A stretch of 64,000 nucleotides of DNA from JACCSI01 sp963815285 (GTDB lineage Bacteria; Acidobacteriota; Vicinamibacteria; Vicinamibacterales; UBA2999): assembly GCA_963815285.1 (NCBI GenBank), contig CAWFGB010000002.1, positions 62,001-126,000 of the forward strand, read 5' to 3'. The translations under genes were made by a program, and so were the position numbers. Below, piece by piece: positions 23,032 through 32,192 of this stretch (the first letter of the stretch is position 1; the number at the start of each line of letters is the position of its first letter). The notes below the pieces were generated by a model. That model ran no database searches. It had not been told where the DNA came from and was given only the letters and a program-made list of their open reading frames with translations.

Positions 23032-25830
23032 TCAGTCGCCGACTTTGACGTGCAGCGCCGCCTGTGCGGCGGCGAGGCGAGCCACGGGGATGCGATAGGG
23101 CGACGCGCTCACGTAGTCGAGCTTCACCGACTCGAAGAAGTGGACCGATGACGGGTCGCCGCCGTGTTCGCCGCAGATGCCGATCTTCAAGTCAGCACGA
23201 GCGGCGCGGCCCTTCTCCACGCCGATGCGCACGAGGGCCCCCACGCCCTCGACGTCGATGGTGGCAAAAGGATCCTTGTCGAGGATCTTCTTGTCCTGGT
23301 AGCTGCGCAGGAACTTGCCGATATCATCGCGCGAGAACCCGAAGGTCATCTGGGTCAGATCGTTGGTGCCGAACGAGAAAAACTGCGCTTCTGCGGCGAT
23401 TTGGTCCGCGGTCATCGCCCCGCGTGGCACCTCGATCATGGTGCCGACAAGATACTTGATCTTGATCTTCATCTCGGTCATCACCTGCTGGGCCACGCGA
23501 TTCACGACCTCCTTCTGATCGCGCAGCTCCTTCACGTGGCCGACGAGCGGAATCATGATCTCGGGCACGACCTTCAACCCTTCCCGGTTCAACCGGCAGG
23601 CCGCTTCCATGATGGCGCGCGTCTGCATCTCGGTGATCTCAGGATAGGTGATGCCCAGGCGCACGCCGCGGTGCCCCAACATCGGATTGAACTCGTGCAG
23701 TTGCTCGACCCGATCGAGCAGCTTCTTGCGGGCGGCAATGGTCTTGGCGTCGCCTCGAGTCGCCTCGAGCTTCGCAATTTCGACCATGAGCTCCTCGCGC
23801 TTGGGCAGGAACTCATGCAGCGGCGGATCGATGGTGCGAATCGTCACCGGTTCGCCTTTCATCGCCTTGAACACGCCGTAGAAGTCCTCTCGCTGCAACG
23901 GGAGCAGCTCATCGAGGGCGGCACGGCGATCGGCCTCTTGCTCCGCCAGGATCATGCGCTGCACGATCGGAATGCGGCCCTCCCCGAAGAACATGTGTTC
24001 GGTCCGGCAAAGCCCGATGCCCCTGGCGCCGAACGCGTAGGCGAGTTCCGCCTGATCCGGCAGGTCTGCGTTGGCCCGTACGCCGAGACGCCGGAACTTG
24101 TCCGACCACGCAAGGATTTGGTTGAACCGCCCGAAGATCGGTGATGCGCTGGCCTTCAGTTTGCCGGCCACTACCTGCAGGATCTCGCTCGGCTGCGACG
24201 CCACACGCGCCACTTTGACCTCGCCGGTCAGGCCGTCGAACGACAGGAAGTCGCCTTCCTTGAGCGTCTGATCCTTGATCCGCAGCGTCTTGCCGTGCTC
24301 GTTGATGGTCAATTCACCGGCGCCAACCACCGAGGGCTTTCCCATCTGCCGGCCGACGACAGCCGCGTGCGACGTCATGCCGCCGGTGGCGGTGAGGACG
24401 CCCTGCGCGACCCACATGCCGTGGATGTCGTCAGGCACGGTCTCGCGGCGCACCAGGATGACCGGCGCGCCCCTGTCGGACCACGCCACTGCGTCCTCCG
24501 CGGTGAATACGATGTGACCGGACGCCGCGCCTGGTGATGCCGGCAGCCCCTTTGTCGCGACCGGCAGGCGTGCCCATTCCTTGGGGTCGAATCCCGGCGC
24601 GAGCAGCTGCGACAGCGATTCGGGATCGACCAGGAGCACGGCCTCTTTTGGGGTGATGAGCCGCTCCTTGACCATGTCCGTGGCAATCACGACGGCGGCG
24701 TAGCCGGTCCGCTTGCCATTGCGCGTCTGCAGCATGAAGAGACGGTCGTCCTGGATCGTGAACTCGAAGTCCTGGATGTCGCGATAGTGCTTCTCGAGCC
24801 GCGAAGTGATGTCCCGCAGCTGCTTGTACGCCTTGGGCATCACTTTCTCGAGCTCCACGATCGGCTGCGGCGTCCGGATGCCGGCGACCACGTCCTCGCC
24901 CTGCGCGTTGATGAGAAATTCGCCGAAGAACTCCTTGGCCCCGGTGGCCGGATTCCTCGTGAAGCCGACACCCGTGCCCGAGCGATCGCCGGTGTTGCCA
25001 AATACCATCATCTGCACGTTGACGGCCGTGCCAATGGAGTCCGGGATGTCGTAAATGCGTCGGTACTCCTGCGCGCGGGGGTTGTGCCACGAGCGGAACA
25101 CCGCATTTCTGGCACCGGTCAGCTGAGCGTGGGGATCCTGAGGAAACGGCTTCTTCGTTTGGGCCTGAACGACCCTCTTGTAGCGCGCGACGACCTCGCG
25201 GAGCGCGGCTTCGTCGAGATCGGTATCCTGGGCGGCGCTGCGCTCGTGCTTGACCGCCTCGAATTCCCCCTCGAACACGGACTTGGGCACCTCGAGGACA
25301 ACGCTGCCGAACATCTGAATGAAGCGCCGATAACTATCGAACGCGAAACGGCCGTTCTGCGTGCGCGCCTTGAGGCCCTCAACGGTCGTGTCGTTGAGTC
25401 CGAGGTTGAGAATCGTGTCCATCATCCCAGGCATCGAGAACTTCGCCCCGGACCGCACCGACACCAGCAGTGGATTGTTCGACGACCCGAGCGTTGCACC
25501 GGCCGCCTTCTCGAGCTTTTTCACGTGGTCCACGATCTCAGCTTCGATCGCAGGCGTGAGCTTTCCACGGTTCTCGTAGTACAGATTGCAGGCATCAGTC
25601 GAAATGGTGAAGCCGGGCGGAACCGGCAGCCCGGCGTTGGTCATCTCGGCGAGTCCCGAGCCCTTGCCACCGAGCGTGTCCTTCATGGTGCGGTCGCCGT
25701 CGGCTTTGCCGTTGCCAAAAAAGTAGACGAACTTCCGTTTCTTCGTGGATCTTGTGAGCTGTGCGCCCTTACCGGGCTGTGCCGACTTCGTGGACTTCTT
25801 CACCACTGTTCTCATCAACTTCTTTGCCAT
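23032..25830 (-). CDS. ppdK: Pyruvate, phosphate dikinase
   Basis: Encodes 932 residues. Motifs: the N-terminal ATP-grasp (KRKFVYFFGNGKADGD, GGKGSGLAEMTNAGLPVPPGF), the swivelling phospho-His domain with GGMTSHAAVVGRQMGKPSVVGAG (catalytic His) and the C-terminal PEP/pyruvate barrel with GLCRTEHMFF, TMIEVPRGAMTAD and FGTNDLTQMTFGFSRDD. It interconverts ATP + Pi + pyruvate with AMP + PPi + PEP. The first 30 residues form a Lys-rich extension (MRTVVKKSTKSAQPGKG...) that is not part of the enzyme fold. Upstream (85-base gap to glyS) lies a 20-bp perfect palindrome. Confidence 0.96.
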   Translation of the reverse strand: MAKKLMRTVVKKSTKSAQPGKGAQLTRSTKKRKFVYFFGNGKADGDRTMKDTLGGKGSGLAEMTNAGLPVPPGFTISTDACNLYYENRGKLTPAIEAEIVDHVKKLEKAAGATLGSSNNPLLVSVRSGAKFSMPGMMDTILNLGLNDTTVEGLKARTQNGRFAFDSYRRFIQMFGSVVLEVPKSVFEGEFEAVKHERSAAQDTDLDEAALREVVARYKRVVQAQTKKPFPQDPHAQLTGARNAVFRSWHNPRAQEYRRIYDIPDSIGTAVNVQMMVFGNTGDRSGTGVGFTRNPATGAKEFFGEFLINAQGEDVVAGIRTPQPIVELEKVMPKAYKQLRDITSRLEKHYRDIQDFEFTIQDDRLFMLQTRNGKRTGYAAVVIATDMVKERLITPKEAVLLVDPESLSQLLAPGFDPKEWARLPVATKGLPASPGAASGHIVFTAEDAVAWSDRGAPVILVRRETVPDDIHGMWVAQGVLTATGGMTSHAAVVGRQMGKPSVVGAGELTINEHGKTLRIKDQTLKEGDFLSFDGLTGEVKVARVASQPSEILQVVAGKLKASASPIFGRFNQILAWSDKFRRLGVRANADLPDQAELAYAFGARGIGLCRTEHMFFGEGRIPIVQRMILAEQEADRRAALDELLPLQREDFYGVFKAMKGEPVTIRTIDPPLHEFLPKREELMVEIAKLEATRGDAKTIAARKKLLDRVEQLHEFNPMLGHRGVRLGITYPEITEMQTRAIMEAACRLNREGLKVVPEIMIPLVGHVKELRDQKEVVNRVAQQVMTEMKIKIKYLVGTMIEVPRGAMTADQIAAEAQFFSFGTNDLTQMTFGFSRDDIGKFLRSYQDKKILDKDPFATIDVEGVGALVRIGVEKGRAARADLKIGICGEHGGDPSSVHFFESVKLDYVSASPYRIPVARLAAAQAALHVKVGD

Positions 25831-25852
25831 GTCGCGTGGTTCCTCAGACGTC

Positions 25853-25872
25853 GGCCGGACTGCAGTCCGGCC
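25853..25872. repeat. Perfect 20-bp palindrome between ppdK and glyS
   Basis: GGCCGGACTGCAGTCCGGCC reads identically on both strands. It stands 22 bases upstream of the ppdK ATG in an 85-base gap. In RNA it would fold into a short hairpin with no U-tract, so it is more like an intergenic palindromic repeat or operator than a terminator. Confidence 0.6.
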
Positions 25873-25915
25873 TCTTACAGGACTACCAACTGGTACTACC
25901 GAATTATCGGGGGTA

Positions 25916-28117
25916 CTAGGATTCGGGAACTATCTCAGAGACGTCGGCGAGCTGCAGCATCAACATCTCCAGTCGCTTCATCAACCGGAGCCGCGCCTCG
26001 CGCAACGCCGCGTCATCTGCCATCACCAGCACATCATCGAAGAACCTGGCCACCGCCGGGCCCAGCTTGGCGGCCTCGCCAAACGCGTGGCGGAAGCCTT
26101 GACCAGATAACACGGCAGCATCGATGGCAGGCTGGCGTGCATCGAGCTCCGCCAGCAAGGCCGCTTCCGCAGGTTCCGTCAGCAGCCCCCGGTCGATCTC
26201 TCCAGCAGCGCCGTCGAGGTTCTTGGCGATGTTGCGCACGCGCTTGAACAGAAGGGCGAGCTGCCTGAAATCCGGCGATTCGGCGACCTCGGGCAGCACC
26301 TCCACTTTTCTTCGCGCTTGCAGCGGGCTGATGCTGTCGGGGGCGCCCGACGTCACGGCACGCACGTTGCGCACGTCGAAGCCGCGCTGTTCCAGCACGT
26401 AACGCACGCGCTCGTGCAGGAACTCGAAGAGCGGTGATTCCCAGCCGGCATCGAGATGGGCAAACGCGCCGCGCGCCAGCGAGACGAGTTCTCCGACCGT
26501 CACGCGAATGTCCTGGCCGGTCAACTCCGGCAGATCTACGAGGATCCGCACCAGACCCTGAGCCGCCCGCCGTACCCCATACGGATCGCGCGAGCCCGTC
26601 GGACGCTCGCCGACGGCGAACATCCCGACGACGGTGTCCAGCTTGTCGGCCAGCGAGACGGCAGCCCACGTCACTGCCGCGTGTCCCAGCTGCTCTCTGG
26701 TTGGCGGCGCGTCGGATTCAACACCGATGGGGAGATAGTGAAGCGCGATGGCCTTCCAGACCGCTTCCGGGTGTCCGTCCTCGCGCGCGTAAATGCCGCC
26801 CATCGTACCCTGCAGCTCGGTCATCTCCCGCACCACGTCGGTGGCAAGATCCGCCTTGGCCAACCGGCCGGCCGTTCGGGCCGACTCCTCCGCCGCGGGA
26901 CTCGTGAGCAGGTCACGGGCTATGGCCGCCGCCAATGTGCTGACGCGCGCGGCCTTCTCGGCGTAACTGCCAAGCTTCTTGTGAAACAGCACGGTCCCGA
27001 GCTTTTCAACCCGCGACTCGAGGGTCTGACGACGGTCAGCGTCGAAGAAGAACCGGGCATCGCGCAGCCGGGCAGTGAGGACGCGTTCGAGGTTTCTCGA
27101 GATCAATTCGGGCTTGTCGCTCTCGGTGTTGAGCACCGCGAGAAACACTGGCTGCAGCTTGCCGTGGTCGTCGACCAGCGGAAAGAAGTGCTGGTGATGA
27201 ATCATCGTCGTCGTCAGCACTTCCTCCGGCAGCGACAGGAATTCGTCGTCATAAGTCCCGGATACGACCTTTGGATATTCGACGAGATCTGGCACCTCGT
27301 GGAGCAGCGCTTGGCCGGCCGCCAGGCGGGAGACTCGGCCGGCGCGGCGCCGGGCTTCGCTGTCGAGCTCGCGGGTGATGCGGTCCTGGCGCTCGGGGCG
27401 ATCGAGCACCACGAAGTTCTCGGCCAGTCGCTTTCGATAATCGTCAAACCCCTTGACCTTGATTGCCCGGCCGGCGCGGCCGCTCGTGGTCAGGAACCGA
27501 TGCCCGAACGTGACCGCACCCGACCGGACCTCCTGGACAAGCGGCCCCTGCGCGCGCGGTGTGCGGTAGATCGAGAACGGCACTACCCGCCCGCCGTACA
27601 AGAAGAGCAACCAGCGAATCGGCCGCCCGAACGGCAAGTCGCCCTTCCCGTCGTCGAGCGAGGCGTCCCACCTCATCGTCTTCGGAAACGTGAGGGCGCG
27701 AAGCAGACCGGTCAAGACATCAGGGAGGACGTCCACCGCGGCCTTTCCGCGCATCTGCTTGCGGAAGGCCAGATAGGTGCCCTTCGGCGTTTCGAGCCGC
27801 TCGAGGGCGGCCACTTCGACGTAGTTCTTCTTGGCGAAACCGGAGGCGGCGGGTGTGGGCTGGCCGCTCGCGTCGAAGGCGGCCGACACCGGTGGCCCGG
27901 TGACCAACTCCTCGAAGTCTGTCTGGCGCTCCGCCAGCTTCCCCACCCGCACGGTGAGGCGCCGCGGCGTGCTGAACGTCTCGATCGGCGCCGCCGGCGG
28001 CAGGCGCAGTTCCTTCAGTCGCTCATCGAGACGCGTCGCCAGCTGTGACGTAAGGCCCGGCAGCCAGCTGGCGGGAATCTCTTCAACGCCAATTTCGATC
28101 AGCAGCTCTCTATCCAC
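25916..28117 (-). CDS. glyS: Glycyl-tRNA synthetase beta subunit
   Basis: Encodes 733 residues from GTG 28117, giving (M)DRELLIEIGVEEIPASWLPG, the classical GlyS N-terminus. The middle has PKTMRWD and FGRPIRWLLFLY, and the C-terminus carries the HD-like and anticodon-binding parts with VADKLDTVVG-like (SLADKLDTVVGMFAVGERPTGSRDPYGVRR). GlyS pairs with GlyQ in the alpha2beta2 bacterial GlyRS that charges tRNA-Gly. A longer open frame extends upstream to 28327, but it would run inside glyQ and is not coding-like. AAGG six bases before GTG 28117 supports the chosen start. 44 bases separate it from glyQ. Confidence 0.95.
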   Translation of the reverse strand: MDRELLIEIGVEEIPASWLPGLTSQLATRLDERLKELRLPPAAPIETFSTPRRLTVRVGKLAERQTDFEELVTGPPVSAAFDASGQPTPAASGFAKKNYVEVAALERLETPKGTYLAFRKQMRGKAAVDVLPDVLTGLLRALTFPKTMRWDASLDDGKGDLPFGRPIRWLLFLYGGRVVPFSIYRTPRAQGPLVQEVRSGAVTFGHRFLTTSGRAGRAIKVKGFDDYRKRLAENFVVLDRPERQDRITRELDSEARRRAGRVSRLAAGQALLHEVPDLVEYPKVVSGTYDDEFLSLPEEVLTTTMIHHQHFFPLVDDHGKLQPVFLAVLNTESDKPELISRNLERVLTARLRDARFFFDADRRQTLESRVEKLGTVLFHKKLGSYAEKAARVSTLAAAIARDLLTSPAAEESARTAGRLAKADLATDVVREMTELQGTMGGIYAREDGHPEAVWKAIALHYLPIGVESDAPPTREQLGHAAVTWAAVSLADKLDTVVGMFAVGERPTGSRDPYGVRRAAQGLVRILVDLPELTGQDIRVTVGELVSLARGAFAHLDAGWESPLFEFLHERVRYVLEQRGFDVRNVRAVTSGAPDSISPLQARRKVEVLPEVAESPDFRQLALLFKRVRNIAKNLDGAAGEIDRGLLTEPAEAALLAELDARQPAIDAAVLSGQGFRHAFGEAAKLGPAVARFFDDVLVMADDAALREARLRLMKRLEMLMLQLADVSEIVPES

Positions 28118-28161
28118 AAAAACCTTCGCGCCCTTGGTGTCCTTCGTGTTGCTGTTGCACC

Positions 28162-29061
28162 CTACAACTCCTCCGTGACTCGCAGCTTCTCCGCTTCCTG
28201 TTCCTCTTGCTCCGCGTACTGCTTGCAGATGGCGACGGCAAGCTGCCGGACGCGCAAGATGTAGGCCGTGCGTTCGGTGACGCCGACGCTGCCGCTCGAG
28301 TCGAGCAGGTTGAACACGTGCGAGCATTTCAGGCAGTACTCGAGCGCCGGCAGCAGCAGGCCACCGTTGAGGAGCTGCTCGCCAAACGCGAAGTACTTGT
28401 CGAACAGGTCACGGTGAAATACGGCATAGACGTTCCCGTCGATACCGGTCTCCTGATTGAATGCGTACTTGGACTGCTCCACCTCCTCGCGCAGGCGCAC
28501 CTCGCGATAGGTGACTCCTGACGCCCACTCGAGGTCGAAGACGTTATCGACCTTCTGGAGAAACATCGCGATGCGTTCGAGCCCATACGTGAGTTCGGCG
28601 GACACCGGGGCCAGATCGACCCCGCCGACCTGTTGGAAATAGGTGAACTGCGTGATCTCCTGGCCATCGAGCATCACTTGCCAGCCGATGCCCCAGGCGC
28701 CCAACGTCGGCGACTCCCAGTTGTCTTCTTCAAACCGGATGTCGTGTTGGCGAGGGTTGATGCCACAGGCCTCCAGGCTGTCCAGATACATCTGCTGGAC
28801 TTCATCTGGCGCAGGCTTGAGGATCACTTGCATCTGAAGGTGCTTGAACAGCCGGTTCGGGTTCTGGCCGAACCGGCCGTCGTCCGGCCGCCTCGACGGC
28901 TGCACATAGGCTACGTTCCAGTGCCGTGGACCGAGCACGCGCAGCACAGTTTCGGGGTGCGACGTACCTGCGCCGACCTCCAGGTCGAGCGGTTGCTGCA
29001 GCAGGCATCCCCGCGACGCCCAAAAGGCCGAGAGTTTCAGAATGAGATCTTGGAGGGTCAC
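28162..29061 (-). CDS. glyQ: Glycyl-tRNA synthetase alpha subunit
   Basis: Encodes 299 residues typical of the GlyQ catalytic subunit: LQDLILKLSAFWASRGC at the start, QPLDLEVGAGTSHPETVLR, the motif VAYVQPSRRPDDGRFGQNPNR and GWQVMLDGQEITQFTYFQQ, all class II aminoacyl-tRNA synthetase elements binding ATP and glycine. The C-terminus has extra Glu/Gln-rich helices (YAEQEEQEAEKLRV). It is transcribed in the order recO-glyQ-glyS; the start overlaps recO by four bases (ATGA), so translation is likely coupled. It forms an alpha2beta2 enzyme with GlyS. Confidence 0.96.
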   Translation of the reverse strand: MTLQDLILKLSAFWASRGCLLQQPLDLEVGAGTSHPETVLRVLGPRHWNVAYVQPSRRPDDGRFGQNPNRLFKHLQMQVILKPAPDEVQQMYLDSLEACGINPRQHDIRFEEDNWESPTLGAWGIGWQVMLDGQEITQFTYFQQVGGVDLAPVSAELTYGLERIAMFLQKVDNVFDLEWASGVTYREVRLREEVEQSKYAFNQETGIDGNVYAVFHRDLFDKYFAFGEQLLNGGLLLPALEYCLKCSHVFNLLDSSGSVGVTERTAYILRVRQLAVAICKQYAEQEEQEAEKLRVTEEL

Positions 29062-29711
29062 TGCTGTGGCAGTCGTCGCAATTCGTTCATGACGCGGACC
29101 GACTTCAACTCCTTTTCGAGAAGGGACACGATGAGCGCCTGGTGCTTCAGCTCGAGCTCGCGCAGCACGCCGCTCGTGGTCACCAGCGTGCCGACGTTGG
29201 CCGGCGTGACCTGACGCGTGGCATCGATAAAGGCCGTGGCGCCGCGAGACAGCGCCACATCAGTCGGATACACCCCCTGCAGCCGTAGCAGCCAGCACTC
29301 GAAATATCGCGCCAGCGCGTCTGGTGGCACACCGGTGGCCAGCGCGTCGAGCACCGAACATCCCAGCCGAAACAGCCGCTCGTCAGCGTCGGAGTCCGCC
29401 GCCCACGCATCGATCAGCTCGGCAAAATAATGACTGTAGGCCAGGCTTTCGGGATCGGCCGAGGCAAGCGGCGAGCGTACGGTTTCGGCGTAGTTCAGGT
29501 TCACGAGCTCGCGCCGCTCCTTCTCGAAATACGCGACACGCACTTCGGTCAGCGGTTCGAGCGCGCCGGTAAATCGAGAACGCGGACGCCGGGCATGCGG
29601 TGCTACGCCGCGTTTCTTGCCCCGATCACGTGTCAGAAAAACCACGATGCGGTCGGCTTCGGCCAGTTTGTAAGTGCGAAGCACCAACGCATCAGCGGTG
29701 TAGAGCGGCAT
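29058..29711 (-). CDS. recO: DNA repair protein RecO
   Basis: Encodes 217 residues. The N-terminal OB-fold begins MPLYTADALVLRTYKLAEADRIVVFLTRDRG, with the usual 'vl....y.E.d.iv.llT...G' pattern, followed by a helical domain. RecO loads RecA onto SSB-coated ssDNA together with RecF/RecR. The four Cys of the zinc site in some RecO proteins are not present here, as in many bacteria. The start codon at 29711 follows a 128-base region toward mgtE with TGTACCAT (about 35 bases before the ATG), a candidate -10. The 3' end overlaps glyQ by ATGA, suggesting a recO-glyQ-glyS operon. Confidence 0.9.
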   Translation of the reverse strand: MPLYTADALVLRTYKLAEADRIVVFLTRDRGKKRGVAPHARRPRSRFTGALEPLTEVRVAYFEKERRELVNLNYAETVRSPLASADPESLAYSHYFAELIDAWAADSDADERLFRLGCSVLDALATGVPPDALARYFECWLLRLQGVYPTDVALSRGATAFIDATRQVTPANVGTLVTTSGVLRELELKHQALIVSLLEKELKSVRVMNELRRLPQQ

Positions 29712-29839
29712 TGCGACTCGAGTCCCTCGGCGGCTTGCGGAAGCTATGGTACACAGCCAAGGGCTTCATTTTAGCCGCACTACGCGCAAATTTTCTCGGA
29801 ATTATGCTCATCCGCGGATGGCGCGGAATATGCCCTTGC

Positions 29840-31210
29840 TCAGACCGGGGTTAGATACCGTAAAAAGATCGTCGCGAAGCCCAGGAAGGAGGCAAAGCCG
29901 ACGACGTCCGTAAAGGTCGTGATGAACACGGAGGAGGCGAGCGCCGGGTCCACACGCATGGCCTTGAGGCCCAGCGGGACGAGCGTTCCCGCCACGGTCG
30001 CAACGAACATGTTGCAGACCATGGCCATCGCCAGCAGCAGGCCGATCATCGGTTCGCGGGTCGTCACCCACACCACGCCGGCTGCGATTAAGCCAAGGAC
30101 GAGGCCATGTCCCAATCCAATCGTGGCTTCCTTGAAAAACGTCTTGCGGGCGTTGCCCCACGACAGTTCGCCCAGGGCGAGGCCCCGTACGATCACGGTC
30201 AGGGTTTGCATGCCGGCATTGCCGCCCATCCCGGCGACCACGGGCATGAAAATCGCGAGGGCGGTGACCCGCGCGATGGTGCCCTCGAACAGCGCCACCA
30301 CCGACACCGTCATGAAGGCCGTGACCAGGTTCACTGCCAGCCAGGGCAGGCGCTTGCGCAGCGCCTCGAAAGCTGGCGTCGTGACGCGCTCGTCCCCGGA
30401 GACGCCGGCGAGACGATAGAGGTCTTCCGTCGCTTCATCCTTGATGACGTCAATGACGTCGTCCACCGTAATGATGCCGACCAGCTTGCTCTCCTCGTCC
30501 ACGACGGGGACGGCCAGCAGGTTGTACGACGCCACCTGCCGCGCGACTTCTTCCTGGTCTGTATCCACGCGCACGGCGATCAGGTCGGCCGTCATGATCC
30601 GCTTGAGCGGCGTCTCGGGCGAGACCAGCAGAAGCCGGCGCAGCGATGTCACGCCGACCAGGTGCCGGCGCGCATCGACGACGTAGAGGTAAAAGACCAT
30701 CTCCACGTCGCGCGAGCTCTGCAGCGCGGTGATGGCTTCGCCCACCGTGAGGTCCTCGCTGAGCGCGAAGACGCTCGGATTCATGATGCGGCCGGCGGTC
30801 TGCTCGCCGTATTCGAGCAGGCTTTCGACCTGCCCGGATTCGCGCGGCCGCATCAGCTCGAGCACTTCGTTCGAGAGCTCCTCGGGCAGGTAATCGATGA
30901 GCGCGGCAGCGTCGTCCGAGGCGATTTCCTGCAGCAGCTTGGCGATCTCTTCAGCCGACCGGGTGGCGAGCAACAGGGCGCCCGGCTCTGGCCCCATTTC
31001 CGACACCGTTTCCATGGCCAAACGCGGATTGCGTTCCACCAGGACGGTGAAGACGGCCTGGCGCTCGTTGTCGAGCAGGGATCCGAAGACTTGTGCGAGA
31101 TCGGCCGGATGCTGCTTCTGCAGCAGGTTCAGGAGGTTGGCGGTCGCACCGATACGCAGCAGCCGTTTGACTGAGTCGAGGACGAGGTCGATTCTGCGCG
31201 GTGCGGCCAT
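29840..31210 (-). CDS. mgtE: MgtE-family Mg2+ transporter
   Basis: Encodes 456 residues from ATG 31210 (MAAPRRIDLVLDS); an upstream in-frame ATG at 31267 lacks a ribosome site, whereas GAGAGAG stands before 31210. The N domain (residues 1-130) with superhelical repeats ends at a tandem CBS pair (residues 130-260: MNPSVFALSEDLTVGEAI, IMTADLIAVRVDTDQEEV, then VVDEESKLVGIITVDDVID), followed by five membrane helices with VVAGMGGNAGMQTLTVIVRG, the MgtE pore signature. The protein gates Mg2+ import in response to cytosolic Mg2+. No obvious Mg2+ riboswitch was found in the 222 bases upstream. It precedes recO by 128 bases. Confidence 0.93.
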   Translation of the reverse strand: MAAPRRIDLVLDSVKRLLRIGATANLLNLLQKQHPADLAQVFGSLLDNERQAVFTVLVERNPRLAMETVSEMGPEPGALLLATRSAEEIAKLLQEIASDDAAALIDYLPEELSNEVLELMRPRESGQVESLLEYGEQTAGRIMNPSVFALSEDLTVGEAITALQSSRDVEMVFYLYVVDARRHLVGVTSLRRLLLVSPETPLKRIMTADLIAVRVDTDQEEVARQVASYNLLAVPVVDEESKLVGIITVDDVIDVIKDEATEDLYRLAGVSGDERVTTPAFEALRKRLPWLAVNLVTAFMTVSVVALFEGTIARVTALAIFMPVVAGMGGNAGMQTLTVIVRGLALGELSWGNARKTFFKEATIGLGHGLVLGLIAAGVVWVTTREPMIGLLLAMAMVCNMFVATVAGTLVPLGLKAMRVDPALASSVFITTFTDVVGFASFLGFATIFLRYLTPV

Positions 31211-31432
31211 GCTCAGTCTCTCTCGTGCGCGGTCCCCGACGCGCGCACCGTGCGCGGTGGGGTGCATTTAGCAGTGCACAACCTTAGAAAGGTAACACAC
31301 GAAAGCGTTGAGTACGCGACCGTGGGCGCGCGAAAGCCGACGCCACCTGCTCGAGATGATCCGACGCTGGCAGGCCCTGCCGCCGCACAGGCGCACGAAA
31401 CTTCCTGCGGAAAAAGCGTGCGACCGGGCGGA

Positions 31433-32182
31433 TCAGCGTATCGACACAGTGGTTCGCGGCGGTGGCGAGGCCTTAGTCGCGGGCGAGACCGACGGCTGGC
31501 CTGGCGGGACAAAGTCGGCGAGTGCGTGGGACCATTGCTGCAGTCCTCGTTCGCCTTCGGCCGACAAGGTGTAGTGGCCGGCCTTCACACGGTTGAACCA
31601 TCCGTAGTGGTTGTCGCGAAGGATCGGTCCCGCTCGCGAGACTCCGGTTCTGTTGCTCAGGAGGCTGACCTTGAGGACGCCGGCCGCCGCCAACTCCCGC
31701 GCGCACCGGATCGCGTCCTGACGATAGGCCGTGAGCCGCCGGCCGGAGGCGGAGCCGCCGACTTCGGGATCGCCGACGCGTTCAGCGAACTCCCTCAAAA
31801 GCCCCGCGCGACGTGACGAGCCTGGCCGTGGCCGATATGGCCCAGGGTCCAGGACCGGCACCACTCGGCCGCGCGCCGAGACGGTGAGGAGTCCGAGCCC
31901 CAATCGCCGCAGCAGGCTGACGACCTGCTTCCCCTGTGAGCGCCAGCTGGCACTGTGGCCTTTCCCGATTCGAAAAGCTACGTAAACGGATTCGGAGACG
32001 GTGAGCCGGTCGACCGCCTGCAGGATCAGCGACAGACTGAGCCTCTCCTTGAGCTCCACGACCACTGGAGGTTCGTCGTTTCGCACCGCCAGGACGTCAC
32101 AGTGCCCGATTTCTCCCTTCACGACGTAGCCCTGGGCCTCGAGGAATTGCTTGACGGGGCGGTAGAGGTCGGTCTCAGCCAT
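31433..32182 (-). CDS. DUF2161-family putative PD-(D/E)XK-type phosphodiesterase
   Basis: Encodes 249 residues from ATG 32182 (MAETDLYRPVKQFLEAQGY). The N-terminal part shows the DUF2161 pattern GEIGHCDVLAVRNDEPPVVVELKERLS, where the D-(x)n-E-x-K residues form a PD-(D/E)XK nuclease-like core. The middle has a winged-helix-like region (LTAYRQDAIRCARELAAAGVLKVSLLSNRTGVSRAG). Such proteins occur widely in proteobacteria and Acidobacteria, and their function is unknown, possibly in DNA or RNA cleavage. It follows era by ten bases and so may share its transcript. The last 12 residues (PPPRTTVSIR) are low-complexity. Confidence 0.82.
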   Translation of the reverse strand: MAETDLYRPVKQFLEAQGYVVKGEIGHCDVLAVRNDEPPVVVELKERLSLSLILQAVDRLTVSESVYVAFRIGKGHSASWRSQGKQVVSLLRRLGLGLLTVSARGRVVPVLDPGPYRPRPGSSRRAGLLREFAERVGDPEVGGSASGRRLTAYRQDAIRCARELAAAGVLKVSLLSNRTGVSRAGPILRDNHYGWFNRVKAGHYTLSAEGERGLQQWSHALADFVPPGQPSVSPATKASPPPRTTVSIR

Positions 32183-32192
32183 GTCCCGGTGC

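Noticed and set aside
26456..28048. Long open frame on the plus strand opposite glyS (about 530 codons)
   Set aside because: It is antisense to a secure glyS gene, has no family pattern and reflects the high GC content.
31211..31432. Mg2+ (M-box) riboswitch before mgtE
   Set aside because: The region has short hairpins but none of the conserved M-box core sequences could be found in either direction.
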